Below, in pieces: positions 46,035-56,519 of a stretch of 64,000 bases of DNA. Position numbers and translations under genes: made by a program. Within the stretch, counting starts at the first letter, position 1. Each line of letters starts with the position of its first letter. The DNA is taken from positions 4,774,001-4,838,000 of the forward strand of contig CAUWAG010000010.1 in the NCBI GenBank assembly GCA_963556695.1. Direction: 5' to 3'. The notes under the pieces were generated by a model, which was not told the origin of the DNA, did not search any database, and was given only the letters and a program-made list of their open reading frames with translations. Source of the stretch: Anthostomella pinea. Lineage: Eukaryota > Ascomycota > Sordariomycetes > Xylariales > Xylariaceae.

Positions 46035-46218
46035 TGTCACGATGCCTGCGGCGTTGTGTTGCAATCCGGTGGATTGACGAAAATAACAAGGTGAGGAAAG
46101 AAGGAATCCAGGTGTGCGCTAGGCAAATGGCAGCAGCACATATGGTTCCTTCCTCCTTATCTAATCTACACGTGACTGAAGGTCACCTGACCAGGTGTCA
46201 TACCTGTAGACCGTCACA
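46035..46218 (-). mobile_element. Short LTR-like element, reverse orientation
   Basis: On the complement it starts TGTGACGGTCTACAGG and ends CATCGTGACA. It shares the terminal TGTGACGGTCT...GTGACA with the 255-bp LTRs but not the middle, and is 184 bp long. Flanks are ATTAC and ATAAC, a 4/5 match to a 5-bp target duplication. It could be a solo LTR of a related element or a small non-autonomous (TRIM/MITE-like) insertion. Confidence 0.55.
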
Positions 46219-47046
46219 ATAACCTTAAAACTTTTATAAGGTTATATAAGTTGAAGGTTATATTAAGCTAACTTTTAAAATAAACGAAGTTTATACGAAG
46301 TATCGTTTAATTAATATGTATTAACTTTTTATCTTAAAAGTCGTTTTGTTTATTAATAAAATATACAATAAGTAATATTTATATATTTATTTATAAACGA
46401 TTACAATAATAAGTAAAGGGTATATTAATAGGTCTAAAAATATATTACTGCTTATTAGATCCGTACGATTCCAGCCTGCAAACCATCTATACCATGACCC
46501 ACATATATGAATAGCTAAGAGATTAGATACCGGGTTGTGAGGTCACTTAGCCAGACCTTCAGGTCCAGCTGGACCTCTCAATCCAACCATCAGCAACATC
46601 ATGACCTTGACCCAATACTCGAGTATTATGATTGATCGTTCAAGCCTGTTTTAACACTGCTAGTATTATTAAATTAATTTTACGGCCGCTTCAATAGCTT
46701 TGAAGTATTAAAGTCCTTTTTATACGTTAAACTATCGTTTTTCCCCAAAAATATTACGTATTATTTTAGGTTATAAGCAAAGCTTTGAATCCTTAATATC
46801 TTTACTATTAATTGAAAGCATTTCAATCTTTTCAAAATAAGGTTTAAGTTTAAGAGTATTTCTTAGTTTAGTCGCGGTAAAATGTTTATTACTACTTTTA
46901 CTCTTAATATTGTTACTTTTAATATTCTTACCCTTAATATTTTAATACTAGGTGTTGCCACCTTTATTACAGTATATATTATGGAGATTCTTTTTACTTT
47001 ATTTACTATTTTACGGCTTTGAAATATATTTAAAAGCCGTTATTAT

Positions 47047-47301
47047 TGTGACGGTCTGACCTCCTTGAAGTTTGTCAACCCATCAGGGTGGCCTGTGCGC
47101 AGCATCACATGACCTGGCGCACAAGACGTGTGGCCACAACTGTACTAGGCTAGGTAATAGTGGGGCGGATGAAAGGATCATTAATCCCACCAGAATTGGC
47201 TGGCGGGTCAAATCCTTCTTTCCCTCCCCACCAAGAGATTCTTACACGTAGGTAGTGCAATCAGGACTTTTATGTCCTCATCCTATTTACGCTTTGTGAC
47301 A
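47047..47301 (+). mobile_element. Solo LTR truncating an NLR-like gene
   Basis: This is 255 bp starting TGTGACGG and ending TTGTGACA, the same length and family as 39532-39786. The flanks differ (ATTAT on the left, GATCA on the right), so there is no target duplication. The left flank is eroded AT-rich DNA; the right flank is coding sequence of a NACHT gene broken inside its Walker B motif. Confidence 0.75.
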
Positions 47302-49463
47302 GATCACACTCATCCAAGGCATCGATAATGAAGAATTTATGGCTGGTAGCTTCATCGGCGGCCATTTTGTGCAAAACAGTCCACAAAGCGTCAAATGAAT
47401 CAAAGATCTTCTTTCCGCGTTCAAGGTATCTTGGCAGGAGGTAGTCTAAGAGAAGTCGCGGATGTTGTTGAATGAGCTGGAGGATAAGCCCTCAAACCAC
47501 TGATGTCACTGACCTACGGGTGTCGAAACTGGAATCGCAGAAGAAATAGGAAAGGGTTTTCTGGTCTGTGTGGCGGAACTGCTCCCGGAGTACCTCGGCA
47601 AGGCAAATGGCCATAGTGGACTTCCCAGTCCCTGGGTTCTCATGCAGCCAGAGAATATTGATCGATGCCACCGCGTGCTCAGGGCTTAGCCAGGAAGCGA
47701 GCTCTTCTGTCTTGAGTATCTATTTGCAAGTGCCTTTGGCGCGGTCACCCTTGCGTTGCAGAGATTTCATATCCTCGAAAGGATCCGTCTCGAAAAGATC
47801 GGAGTGGCATTTTTGGGCTGGTGGATTTTCGGCCAGAACATCTTTTACACCAGTTAGTTAGGCCGTTTCATCCGAGCTAAAGGGCCAACTTACCTTCTAG
47901 TTTGGTATCTACTGCGTGTGATTATTATCAGTAAAAGAGCGAAAAAAGCTAAGATGGTATTGCTCTGGGGATGTACTATAACGTACTATCACGAAAGCTT
48001 CTTGCCACGCAAGGTACATCTTTGGCCACAATCGTCTCGAGCCTTTGCCGCACAACGAGATACATGCCACGGATATTTGAGTCATATTTTACAAGCCATG
48101 AGTGATCAGCGTTCAGGCTGACATTGTCTTTATCAGCTTCCGCGGTCAAGCCTGTGCTTGTAGCGGACTTCTTTGTCACTAGCAGTATCTGCGGACCGGT
48201 TTTCGTGATGTGCCCATCAGCCTGTATCTAGATAACTTTGAGCATTTTACCAATAGGGGTAACTGCGTAGATCTTACCTGCACAGTCAAGGTGTACTTTG
48301 TCTCGAAAAAAGAGATAACTCGGTACTTTCCTTTGCATTGGTTAGAAAAGTTACCAGAAATCCTTGCCAGATAATCGGAGGGCTCGGAATTGCGATCAAC
48401 GATCAGTGCGTGAATTAGCCTCTTGTTGGGTCGGCTATGAACAAGACTCTGTAGCTGCTGATTTCAGAGCCCGAGATTTGGAACACCAAAAAAGAGTGAT
48501 CCACAGCATACGTGGGTCAGTTTGAGATTGGCTTGCACGGACGATTTCTTCTGAATATATACTAATGCCTTGTCACAATTAGCCAGGCGATCGGGCGTAC
48601 CGTAACAATCAGCTTACTTCCTTAATGAGAAGACCACCCAGGCTGTGTCCGATAAAAATGATGGGACGGTTGGTACTCTGCCTTGAGATGAGCCCTATGC
48701 CGCAGATCTGGGCTTGGAGGCATATACCTTGCTATTGCTTCGGAATGCCAAGAGTCCATTGAGAAAATATGACCCCATGTCCTCGATCGACTTCCTGGAA
48801 TTGCTCTTTAATAACTTCATATCATAGCCGTAGATAAGCACTCGCGCATTGGGTATATCCGCGGGCAGGTAATCTTGCAGCTAGATGTCGTCGCTGCTAG
48901 GAGACTTCCACGACCCAAACGCGTGGCTTGCAAGGCCGGGCACTGTAATGATGCTAGTGGTGAGACACGACAAGTAAGCAATTGAAACAGCAGTCAAGTG
49001 AGTAGTCTCACTCAATGTCGACTCGGGTTACGCCCGTATAAAGCGGTGTGATACCGTAAAAGTCTGAGTCGTACTTGTACTTCCGCTCTCCGTTGGCCTG
49101 TTGTAGGCAGCGCACCAACTCGATCTCTGTGATTGATGTGTGGAAAGTGGCAGTAGTGCAGGCCCAACGGCTGTCCCTAGGGGCTAGAGTGATACGGCTG
49201 ACGCTGCGAACAGTGTCCCGCAAGCCTGGGGCTTGTGTAATTATCGCCCTCAGTTCGCTGTCTAGGGCTGCATCGGATGTGTCGATTGGGATTTTGTCGA
49301 TGCGCAGAGTCAGATATTAGAAAGGTCTTTCTGTAGGCAGTATCTCCTTAAAAAACCACATGTAGCATTAAAAGGCCAAAATTAGGAGGATGGCGATAGC
49401 AGCCACTGCGAGAGGCCAGGCGCGCCCAGCCAGAACATCTAGTCGGTCAAGGACGCCAACCAT
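47302..49463 (-). pseudogene. Alpha/beta-hydrolase-NACHT (NLR-like) gene, truncated and decayed
   Basis: Read on the minus strand from the ATG at 49463. An N-terminal membrane-anchor-like segment (PLAVAAIAILLILAF) comes first, then two in-frame TAA. A conserved linker follows (LRIDKIPIDTSDAALDSELR), then an alpha/beta-hydrolase domain (VPGLASHAFGSWKSPSSDDI, TAG at 48881-48883 where Trp is expected, ARVLIYGYDM, FIGHSLGGLLIKE at about 48630-48655). A NACHT P-loop (ENPGTGKSTMA, about 47610-47645) and finally Walker B FFIIDALDECD complete the order, which is that of fungal NLR proteins implicated in nonself recognition. One intron (about 48955-49012) is visible. The gene stops at the LTR; the rest of the NACHT and any repeat domain are absent. 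Not functional as it stands. Confidence 0.85.
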
Positions 49464-50880
49464 GATAGCAATCTGTGCAGAACAACGTGTGGGGCGGGCG
49501 GTGACCGAAGCTGCCTCGGTCGGTAGGTTCGATGGTATAAAGACGCAACAAGCAATAATAGAGAGAGAGAGATTTGCCGATGCTAAAGACAGAAAGGCTA
49601 TAACTAGAAAGCCAGGGGGGGTAAGGGGTAGGCAAGCATAGGTAAGCATGTTCGCGCTCTGCTTTGGGGGCTGCATCTTGATACGTCTATATAAGCGGCT
49701 GAACAGGGCCAATATGTGACCTATTATCCAGCATAGCCTATGAGGCTTTCTCACCTTTCGTACCGGCCGGTGCACTAGGGCTCTTGTCTGGCATGGGCCT
49801 GTATAGTTATCGGATGGCAACTATTAGATTATGAGTACGAGGTAAGCCAAGCCGTTTATCAACTTGAGAGGCAGATCCCAGAACCGGCTATGCATTATAT
49901 ATGTGCACCTGTTTCAACTAGTGTGAGATCGTAGATATCACGGTTCAGTGGTATATGCTGTCGTTGCTCAAGAAAGATCAAAATACAATGAGGACGCGTA
50001 AGCAGAGGACAGCGCCAAGGTATGTTCGGCGCATGTACCCCTAATCGCTTTCACCGGGTTAAGATCCCAGAACCGGCTATGCATTATATATGTGCACCTG
50101 TTTCAACTAGTGTGAGATCACAGATTTCCCAGTTCAGTGGTACATGCTGTTTACAGAAAGGGATGTCGCGCAAGAAAGATCGAAATACAATGAAACTCTG
50201 AACAACCCGAGTCTTCCCCATCTAGGCACGTATCGAGAACAGTACAAGTCTGGCCCAGTCATGTCATCTCGGACTAATGGGATCTGGACCCTTTAGAGAC
50301 GCAAAGAGTTATTCAATCTGAAGAAGCTTGGTGTCGATCGATCAAGGCAGAGTATGTTGCTGTGAGATCGGTGAGGGGTAAGGGTTAGGCAGAGAGGGCA
50401 AGCAGCACCCCGGGTAAGAAAAAAGAAACATTCCCAAGGCTAAGACAGCCTTATAAGCAGTCCCATCTTTATAAAACCTAAGCCTGTTTAAAGCAATGAC
50501 CTTGCGGTATCGGTACAGTATGTATTCAAAGACGAGGGTCACCCCAGAGTATATAAGCAAAGAGTTTCAAGTCTGAACCCGACCAGGCCTTACCTATTAC
50601 CCCCAGGGTCTAGGTACTCCGTTCTGCAGCAATAATGTGCCCACCACCCGCTGCCGGGCCGCCCTTTGCATCAAAGCACCAGCTGAACTGGGACCTGGAC
50701 AACAACAGACCTCTCACCCAATGTTTGCCCAGCTACCCTTGTATCCTGCTCTAGGATCGACGCAAGCTGTGGGAGTTCCTCGACCGGGAATTCTGCTCAA
50801 AGGACATAAACCAGATGGCAAGCAGGCTGTGGTAGATATCAAAATAAGACAGCGCCAACATCTCCCCGCTCCACCGGCAA
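49464..50880. other. Intergenic, includes an imperfect tandem duplication
   Basis: The left end is upstream of the NLR pseudogene and still open on the minus strand to 49820, without motif. The rest has no supported gene. An open frame at 50637-50888 is Pro-rich and short; it might be a remnant N-terminus of the next pseudogene in another frame. Confidence 0.4.
49874..50191. repeat. Imperfect tandem duplication, 189-bp period
   Basis: GATCCCAGAACCGGCTATGC and about 38 following bases occur at 49874 and again, unchanged, at 50063. Similarity then falls but continues through TTCAGTGGTAYATGCTG and AAGAAAGATC...AATACAATGA. It is non-coding on both strands as far as can be seen. Confidence 0.8.
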
Positions 50881-51606
50881 CTGATTAAACAGCGCACTGT
50901 CATCGTCACTGAGTATCCCAAGCTGCATCTAGTCTGGATTCACAACCGAATCTTCATCAAGCTGCTGCCCCGATACATCGTCTCGTATGTATTCTGGCGG
51001 GACTATATGAGTGGCGATGGGAAAGATGCCTACGATATCCGTAGGGCAGCCTTGGGCTATCTCTATACATGGCTGTACTTAGTGAGGTACAAATCCGACT
51101 TTTGCATTGCCTAAGACCCTAGCCTGCACCTTATCCCGCCCGACATCACATGGGACCAGTTCTGCCGTTTTGTATCCGACCTGACCATGATTATTGATTA
51201 CGACGTCCCTACATGCTATACCTATGGCGAGATTTGATTAATGAGGCTTAATTTCTACGCTCCATTCCTACTTCAAAAGGCGTACTTCTAGCGTGTTAAT
51301 TATCAATATGGGACATACTTTGTGCGGTTTTATGGGCCGGTTTTATTCGTTATTAGCGCGGTGTCCCTTATTCTGAGTGGACTACAGGTTGCCGTTGCTG
51401 TCAATCAAGGTCATTCCAACAAGGAGAATAATCCGTTGCTCTCAACTGTGGCTTTCTGGGCGAGCTTAACCATGATCTTATGCAGCTGTGGTATGCTTTT
51501 ATATCTATGCACTCTCTTCGTATATAAAGTGGGAAAGGAGTGGAAGTTTGCGATTCGAGACCGGCTTCAGTTGCTAGAAGAGGGACGGGCCAAGCGTTTA
51601 AGATAG
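50881..51606 (+). pseudogene. DUF6601-like fungal membrane protein, pseudogene
   Basis: A single frame can be read from 50881 to 51606 with three stops: TAA 51112-51114, TGA 51235-51237 and TAG 51289-51291. The text around them (HLVWIHNRIFIKLLPRY, VFWRDYM, ALGYLYTWLYLVRYKSDF, RVNYQYGTYF) and two C-terminal hydrophobic segments (VLFVISAVSLILSGLQVAV; FWASLTMILCSCGMLLYLC) resemble fungal DUF6601-type proteins, whose function is unknown. All three stops can be made from CAA, CGA and CAG by one C-to-T change. The N-terminal end is not clear. The end overlaps the region downstream of the split gene on the other strand. Confidence 0.65.
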
Positions 51607-51662
51607 TTGATACATATAGAGGTTTGTGACCCGTGCGCATGCAACCACACGGGGCCATGGTA

Positions 51663-53081
51663 CAGTGGGGTGACAAAAATACCGAACACCCCACCCGCCC
51701 GATATATAGGTCCCGATTGACCACCCTACTTCCAGAGGTCACAACTTTCTCAATTATGCGTCGCATCCTGAGCAAATTGGTCTGTAGGTACATAAACATG
51801 TAGTTTATTTTTTAAGATCCTTTAATACTTCGTATACTATCCCTTCGCTTTGATGATGGCCGCGATCCGGTATGGCATCGAATCTATCAGCCTATTAATC
51901 ATATCAACTTCAACCGCCTCCCAACACCTCTCCGCGGCATCTATTAGCTGATCCATGACGTCCTCGTTAGCCGGCAGGTCTGCAAGGTCGGGATAGTCTC
52001 TGCAGATTCTCTGTTTAAGCCATGACTAGAGATTCTCCATGGGGTTGAAGTCGGGGGAGTAAGGAGGCCACCCCAGAACCGGGAACCCGAAGTTTGCTAG
52101 CCACTCCTTCATCAACTTTGAGGTGTGGATAGGAGCATTATCTTGCATGAAGATGTTCCCTGGCTCCATCACCTTAGGGAGCTCTTTCTCGAGGATTTCC
52201 TTGTGAATCCGAGCCATTACACCCCCCCTTTTGGCCTTGGGGTCCCCGTTGCAGATGGCTAACTCGCTCTTTGCGCCGTAGCAAATACCACCCCAAAACA
52301 TCTTGGAATGACGCGATCTCTTGTGACGTGCTTGAACGTACATCCTTGCTATCGCAGATGAGCCTGGTTTGAAGAGATTTGGTTAGATATTGCTCTGTTA
52401 ATCGCGTGGTGAAGTAAAGGGGTTCAAAATGGGCCCTAGAAGATCTCCGCACCTTTGGGCCGAAACACCCACCCCTTCTTCTGACCTTGACCACGCTCTA
52501 CCATCGACTCGTATGTGAATAAAACACGTCGCCAAAACGAAAGCGGCTTATCCTGATGCTCCTTAGCCCATTTTAGCCGCTTGTCTGCGTGTTCCTGGGT
52601 CAAATACGGGCGTGTTGCGGCTTCGTGATGCCCGATGCCCTCCCGGAACAGATGGCGACCGATAGTACGCGTTGACTCCTTCAGATTAAGCGCTCACTTC
52701 AAACTAAGTAGAGAAATGAACGAATTACCGTTAACTACCCTTAGTATAGCCCTATTTTCGATTCTAGTTAGGGATTGTGGTCGACCACGGCCTTTGGGAG
52801 AGACGCCCCAGTCCTGAGAGGTGAAGCGCTTTTTGATCCCGCGACAGGTGCTTGCTGACACTCCCTTAGCAAGCTCCACCTTCCTGCTCGATTCGCCTGC
52901 GGATAGCCTTCCCCAAATGCGATTGCGCTGACGAGGTGTTGTATGAATTCCTGTTTTTTTCCGAGTTTTTTTGTGTACACGAGGCATCGTGGAAGTTGTG
53001 GTGTTAGTCGTGGCAGAAAAGAGGAAACGCGAAAAATCGCGGGGTTGGGGCGGGGTGTTTGGTTTTTTTGTCACCCCACTG
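51663..53081 (-). mobile_element. Tc1/mariner-type transposon, 1419 bp
   Basis: Inverted ends start CAGTGGGGTGACAAAAA and continue ACCRAACACCCCRCCC on both sides, over about 36 bp with few mismatches. TA flanks both ends (51661-51662 and 53082-53083). The transposase lies on the minus strand. The insertion is inside an open host frame. Confidence 0.92.
51837..52987 (-). pseudogene. Tc1/mariner transposase pseudogene
   Basis: The ATG at 52987 (MPRVHKKTRKK) opens a paired-type helix-turn-helix region (QRNRIWGRLSAGESSRKVELAKG, GRGRPQSLT), which ends at a stop at 52694. Further down, other frames encode the catalytic domain: NIFMQDNAPIHTSKL and WPPYSPDFNPMENL, the second Asp and the Glu of the DDE triad. 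The ENL is followed by TAG where Trp is usual (TGG to TAG), then SWLKQRI and a helical end to the stop at 51837-51839. Stops and frame changes make full-length transposase impossible. Confidence 0.85.
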
Positions 53082-53866
53082 TATATGTCTGAACCAGGGA
53101 GCCTTATGTCGCTTGCGGGAGAGGGCACACGCAGGGCCCTGGACCGTGTCGAGACGGGCCAATCCCGCATGTTGCTGTCCTCGGTCAGGACCTGCATCAC
53201 CACCAGCTCCGTGTTGGTTAGCACAAACCCGAACCGTACCCCTAGGTTTATGCAATAGTGGACCACCTGCCCGATGAACGACTTATGGCATGTGCTCGTT
53301 CCCGGCAGGATGTCCTGCGCCATACGCTCAGCCGTGACGCTGTCCGGATGGAGGAGTTTGGTGTCTCCCACGGCGCAGACGTGGTTGTTTTGCAGTGTCG
53401 GCACTTCGGGCGGCGACTCCTCGGGCGAGACACCACGCACGACGAGCCAGTCGGGCTTGATGGTCGTTTCAACTCCTTCGAAATCGATAGCCATGCTGGG
53501 GAAAGACCCGGGGGTACCGATGATGGTCGTGGCGCGTCCCAGCACGTTCATGGCGATGTTGATGCGTCTAACTAGGGTCTGCACGTATACCATCTCGACC
53601 GTCTTCTCCGTGTAGGCAATCCGCTCTGGCCATACGAGGCTTGCGCCTCTCCAAGGGGTAGAGAAGTGTCCTGGCATCAAGTGCGCTAAGAGCGCCGACG
53701 ACGATTGAAAAGAGGTCCACTCGCGACATCGGCTTGCGATGTCGTACGCATCGGCGTAGGGGTCTGCTAACGGTGATTGCTGGGTCTTGCCATTGGGCAC
53801 GTATTCAAGCTTTAGTTCTTTGCTATTAGCATTGAAAAAGTCGACAGCGTTACGCTTATCGTCCAT

Positions 53867-54392
53867 TTCGCTCTTCCTATGCGAGCATTGCCCTCGCGAT
53901 TTGAACAACTACGTTCACTTGGGGAAGGTCAGGCTGAATACCCTGCCACCCAGAGCACTGCCTCCAGCTGCTGCAGGCTACCAAGAGGGCCCCATGCCGG
54001 CGAGCCAGGAGGCGGGGTATTCAGCCCCACCCAGATGGACATAGGTCGAGGGCTACAGAGTACACATACCTTGATTACAAGGATCGGCATGTGACCTCGA
54101 CCAGAGATAAGTGGCAAAGGAAGGATGGTGTTCGGTACCTGACAGCTGAGAGGCACGTGTACGTGGCCAAGAACCCCGACATTTTCTGCTCCTCGTCGTA
54201 ATTCTCCCACCCGTGAGCAAAAGTCTCAGGACGAGGCTAGCTGCAATCATGTTCTTCTATTGGTTGGTCACGCAGACCTAGCAACAGTGCAATATGTAAA
54301 AGCATAACCAGCAACTTAATCAATGGATCGTTTCCACATCTACCACGAGCAACCCAATTTGATCGACCTTTCTTACACCTACCTCGATCACA
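53867..54392. other. Divergent intergenic region with a short inverted repeat
   Basis: The region lies between the starts of the nuclease-like gene (minus) and the F-box-like gene (plus). GGCTGAATACCC at about 53932 and its complement GGGTATTCAGCC at about 54016 could pair across about 70 bp of GC-rich sequence. No gene was seen. Confidence 0.45.
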
Positions 54393-56322
54393 ATGTCAAC
54401 TTCGGACGAGGACGAGGAACCTATCATAAGTCGGTTCCTCGACGGGCAGCTATGCTGGCTTTGTCACTTTTATCTTCAAGATCGGGATCTTGTGACAGGT
54501 ACCTAATTCTTGACCGTTTGCACATATCAAGTTTTCTGATGATGCACAGTGGAAATGGACAACTCGACTATACACTTCCGACTTGACGATAGAGGTTCGA
54601 GCTCTCGATATAGAGAAGGAAACCTGATTGCCAAAACAGGTGTTACACATTTACCCGACAGCGAGACCGCTCCTGGCTTCCATGAAAAGTGTCGTGAAAT
54701 TGCTGCTTTTCAGTTAAGCAACAGTTTCCGGCCTGCGATGAGGTATCTGTTCTCCCCGTCTGTGTCATGGATGAATACAAGATGGAATTCCCTGGACCGG
54801 GAGCTGTCCTGCAAGCTTCAACGACAAGATTGGCCCAGAACCCTGCCACAGGAAGTGTGGTGCATGATTTCTGGCTATCTCGTGCGGGAATACTCTACAT
54901 CCAAAGCAGGGCAGCTTGTCGCCACACTGGTCGCGATGTCAGAGACAATCCTAGACCTCTCCATGGATATCCGCATCGAGTATAGAATCATAGAGGGGAA
55001 TCGGTACATTTCAAATCTGTACAATCCCCAGGTACCTGGCTTGTTGCCAGTTAGGGACCAAAGCTTCCCACAAAAACACAGGCTTAACATCAGGGGTGAC
55101 TATTTCGGCGTCAGGGTCTTACACTTCGACTCGGATGATTTGTTACTTCTTGGTGATATACGCGATCTGTGGTGGTGTCGGATCCCCCTGTCCTGTACAC
55201 ACGTACGGGTTAAACACGATGTGAGCTTTTAATAATAACGTCGTCATTAAATGTACTAAATAATTGCGCAGGGCCTCAAAGTTCGGCAGATCTCGCCCTT
55301 GGATGCCGATTGCTTTGCTACAAACTCAACTGCAATCCTTCGACCTGAGCCGGGCATCGAGATCACTCAGTTAATACACCTGGGTCATCGCAGTCCAAGA
55401 CAAATAGATTATCGCGGTGTCGTCTTACAATGCTTGTATGTAATGCCTTTGATGTACTCGGCTACTTAGCACAGTGCATAGGTAACAACGTGATCTCGAT
55501 TTTTGAGCACAAGCCGTGTGCCAGGATGGACTTCTACCAACAGATAAACAGTTATGGCTGCCCATCCGACGCCAACGTTTGGGTCCATTTTCTAATGAAC
55601 AAAGGGGAAACATATCGACTCGATTTTTACGAGGGCTCAATACTCGGGCACTGCACCATACACGTCTATTGCATCCTTTGCCTTGGCTGTAGGTACTCTA
55701 TCCACCGTTTCGAGTTCTTTACTCATATAGCTGTTAATTTGCTACAAATCGTGGACGAAGAGTCATGTTTGGACCTTACGGTATCATTCACCAGTTGGGT
55801 GACCAGTTTAATTTCAGGCTCAAGATGCCGAACTCTCCGTCGACCATCTATATCACAGACCTATACAAGTCTGAAAGCAATTCTTTCGATATCGCTTTGG
55901 ATTAGCCGCAACTGCGGTTTGACCCATGCCCTGCTCCAGTCTTGGAGAGGTCTCTTAATCCCTACCATCACTACTCATCCTGCGCCTTGGATGGCATTGT
56001 CGAGATCACACCTTGTATTGAACGCGGCCAGGGCAAAGACAGCCGATGTTATATTGATGGAATGATAGTACGTTACGAAGATGGTAATCGAGCCTGCCTG
56101 GGCATGTGCCGCCTGGACTGGATGGGAAGCCCGCTTCGGGTGTGCAGTACGCAACTGTACATGGCTGCTGTGCGGTGCCAAGGCGAGAGACGGGTAGTGA
56201 GAGTGACTGTAGATGCTGGACCATTACCACCACTGGGCCAGTCGGAGCGCTGGGTGCAATTCCCCTGGTCCGGGACTCTAGAATGGTGGTTTATTCGGTC
56301 GGCTGCCGTCATTAGGCATTGA
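54393..56322 (+). pseudogene. F-box-like fungal protein gene, decayed
   Basis: Exon 1 (54393-54498) encodes an acidic start and CWLCHFYLQDRDL, a two-cysteine motif often found at the start of fungal F-box-like proteins. Exon 2 (54550-55220) joins in frame across a 51-bp intron and holds LPQEVWCMISGYLVREYS, the F-box-like helix. Exon 3 starts at 55272 (GLKVRQISPLDADCF). Past about 55430 no splicing keeps the frame, although GNNVISIFEHKPCARMDF and, in another frame, GPYGIIHQLGDQFNFRLK are clearly coding-type. TAG at 55903-55905 interrupts the last part, which ends at 56322 (RCYIDGMIVRYEDG, GTLEWWF). Such proteins probably recruit SCF substrates or bind ligands; this copy looks non-functional. 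Confidence 0.55.
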
Positions 56323-56519
56323 CCTTCTATAGCGGCAGCTACAGGCGATTCCAAGTGAGGAGCGAGAGGTTGCCGTTGGCAATCTCTTCGAGCGCGTCTG
56401 TCACATTGGTATCGAGAGCGGATAACAATCGAATAGATAGGGAAAGTGGTGGATATAAGCTCACTGGGAAACCCAAATGTATTCTCTTGCCCCGTCTCAG
56501 ATCCAAATGATTGTATGCC

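Larger units (their letters stand above)
37316..47046. other. AT-rich, RIP-eroded repeat block
   Basis: Base composition changes abruptly to very AT-rich, with long TTTA/TAAT runs and almost no long open frames. The main AT-rich segments are about 37560-38640, 39792-40434, 42410-43218, 45079-46034, 46219-46440 and 46660-47046. A short GC-normal patch at 46448-46650 is unexplained. The block has the hallmarks of repeat-induced point mutation: paired copies differ by C-to-T and G-to-A. It contains nested mobile elements, annotated separately. No host gene was seen in it. Confidence 0.85.
51567..53866 (-). pseudogene. PD-(D/E)XK nuclease-like gene split by a Tc1/mariner element
   Basis: The ATG at 53866 opens 261 host codons down to 53084. 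The putative nuclease core reads IKPDWLVV (Asp139) and, 28 residues on, VGDTK (Asp168, Lys170), the PD...(D/E)xK pattern. The helix QVVHYCINLGVRFGFVLTN and strand TELVVMQV follow, as in the fungal PDDEXK-like proteins often linked to FunK1-type kinases. At 53082-53083 a TA is the target of the 1419-bp transposon at 51663-53081. With a single TA, the frame beyond the element is open to a stop at 51567-51569, so the original gene ended or continued there. Catalytic activity is not established; the family match is by eye. Confidence 0.65.

Noticed and set aside
37316..47046. AT-rich block as a centromere or mitochondrial insertion
   Set aside because: It contains nuclear transposons and paired RIP products and no mitochondrial gene text; a centromere cannot be judged from 10 kb, and RIP explains the composition.
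39532..47301. The two 255-bp LTRs as ends of one full-length retrotransposon
   Set aside because: The outer flanks do not match (ATAAA against GATCA), the left LTR has its own target duplication on both sides, and no gag/pol text lies between.
51401..51799. 132-codon minus-strand frame spanning the mariner left end
   Set aside because: It crosses the element boundary in a frame different from the interrupted host gene and runs antisense to the DUF6601-like pseudogene.
53932..54028. Inverted repeat GGCTGAATACCC as a MITE or terminator
   Set aside because: Arms are only 12 bp, there is no flanking target duplication and fungal termination does not use such hairpins; noted only as a minor feature.
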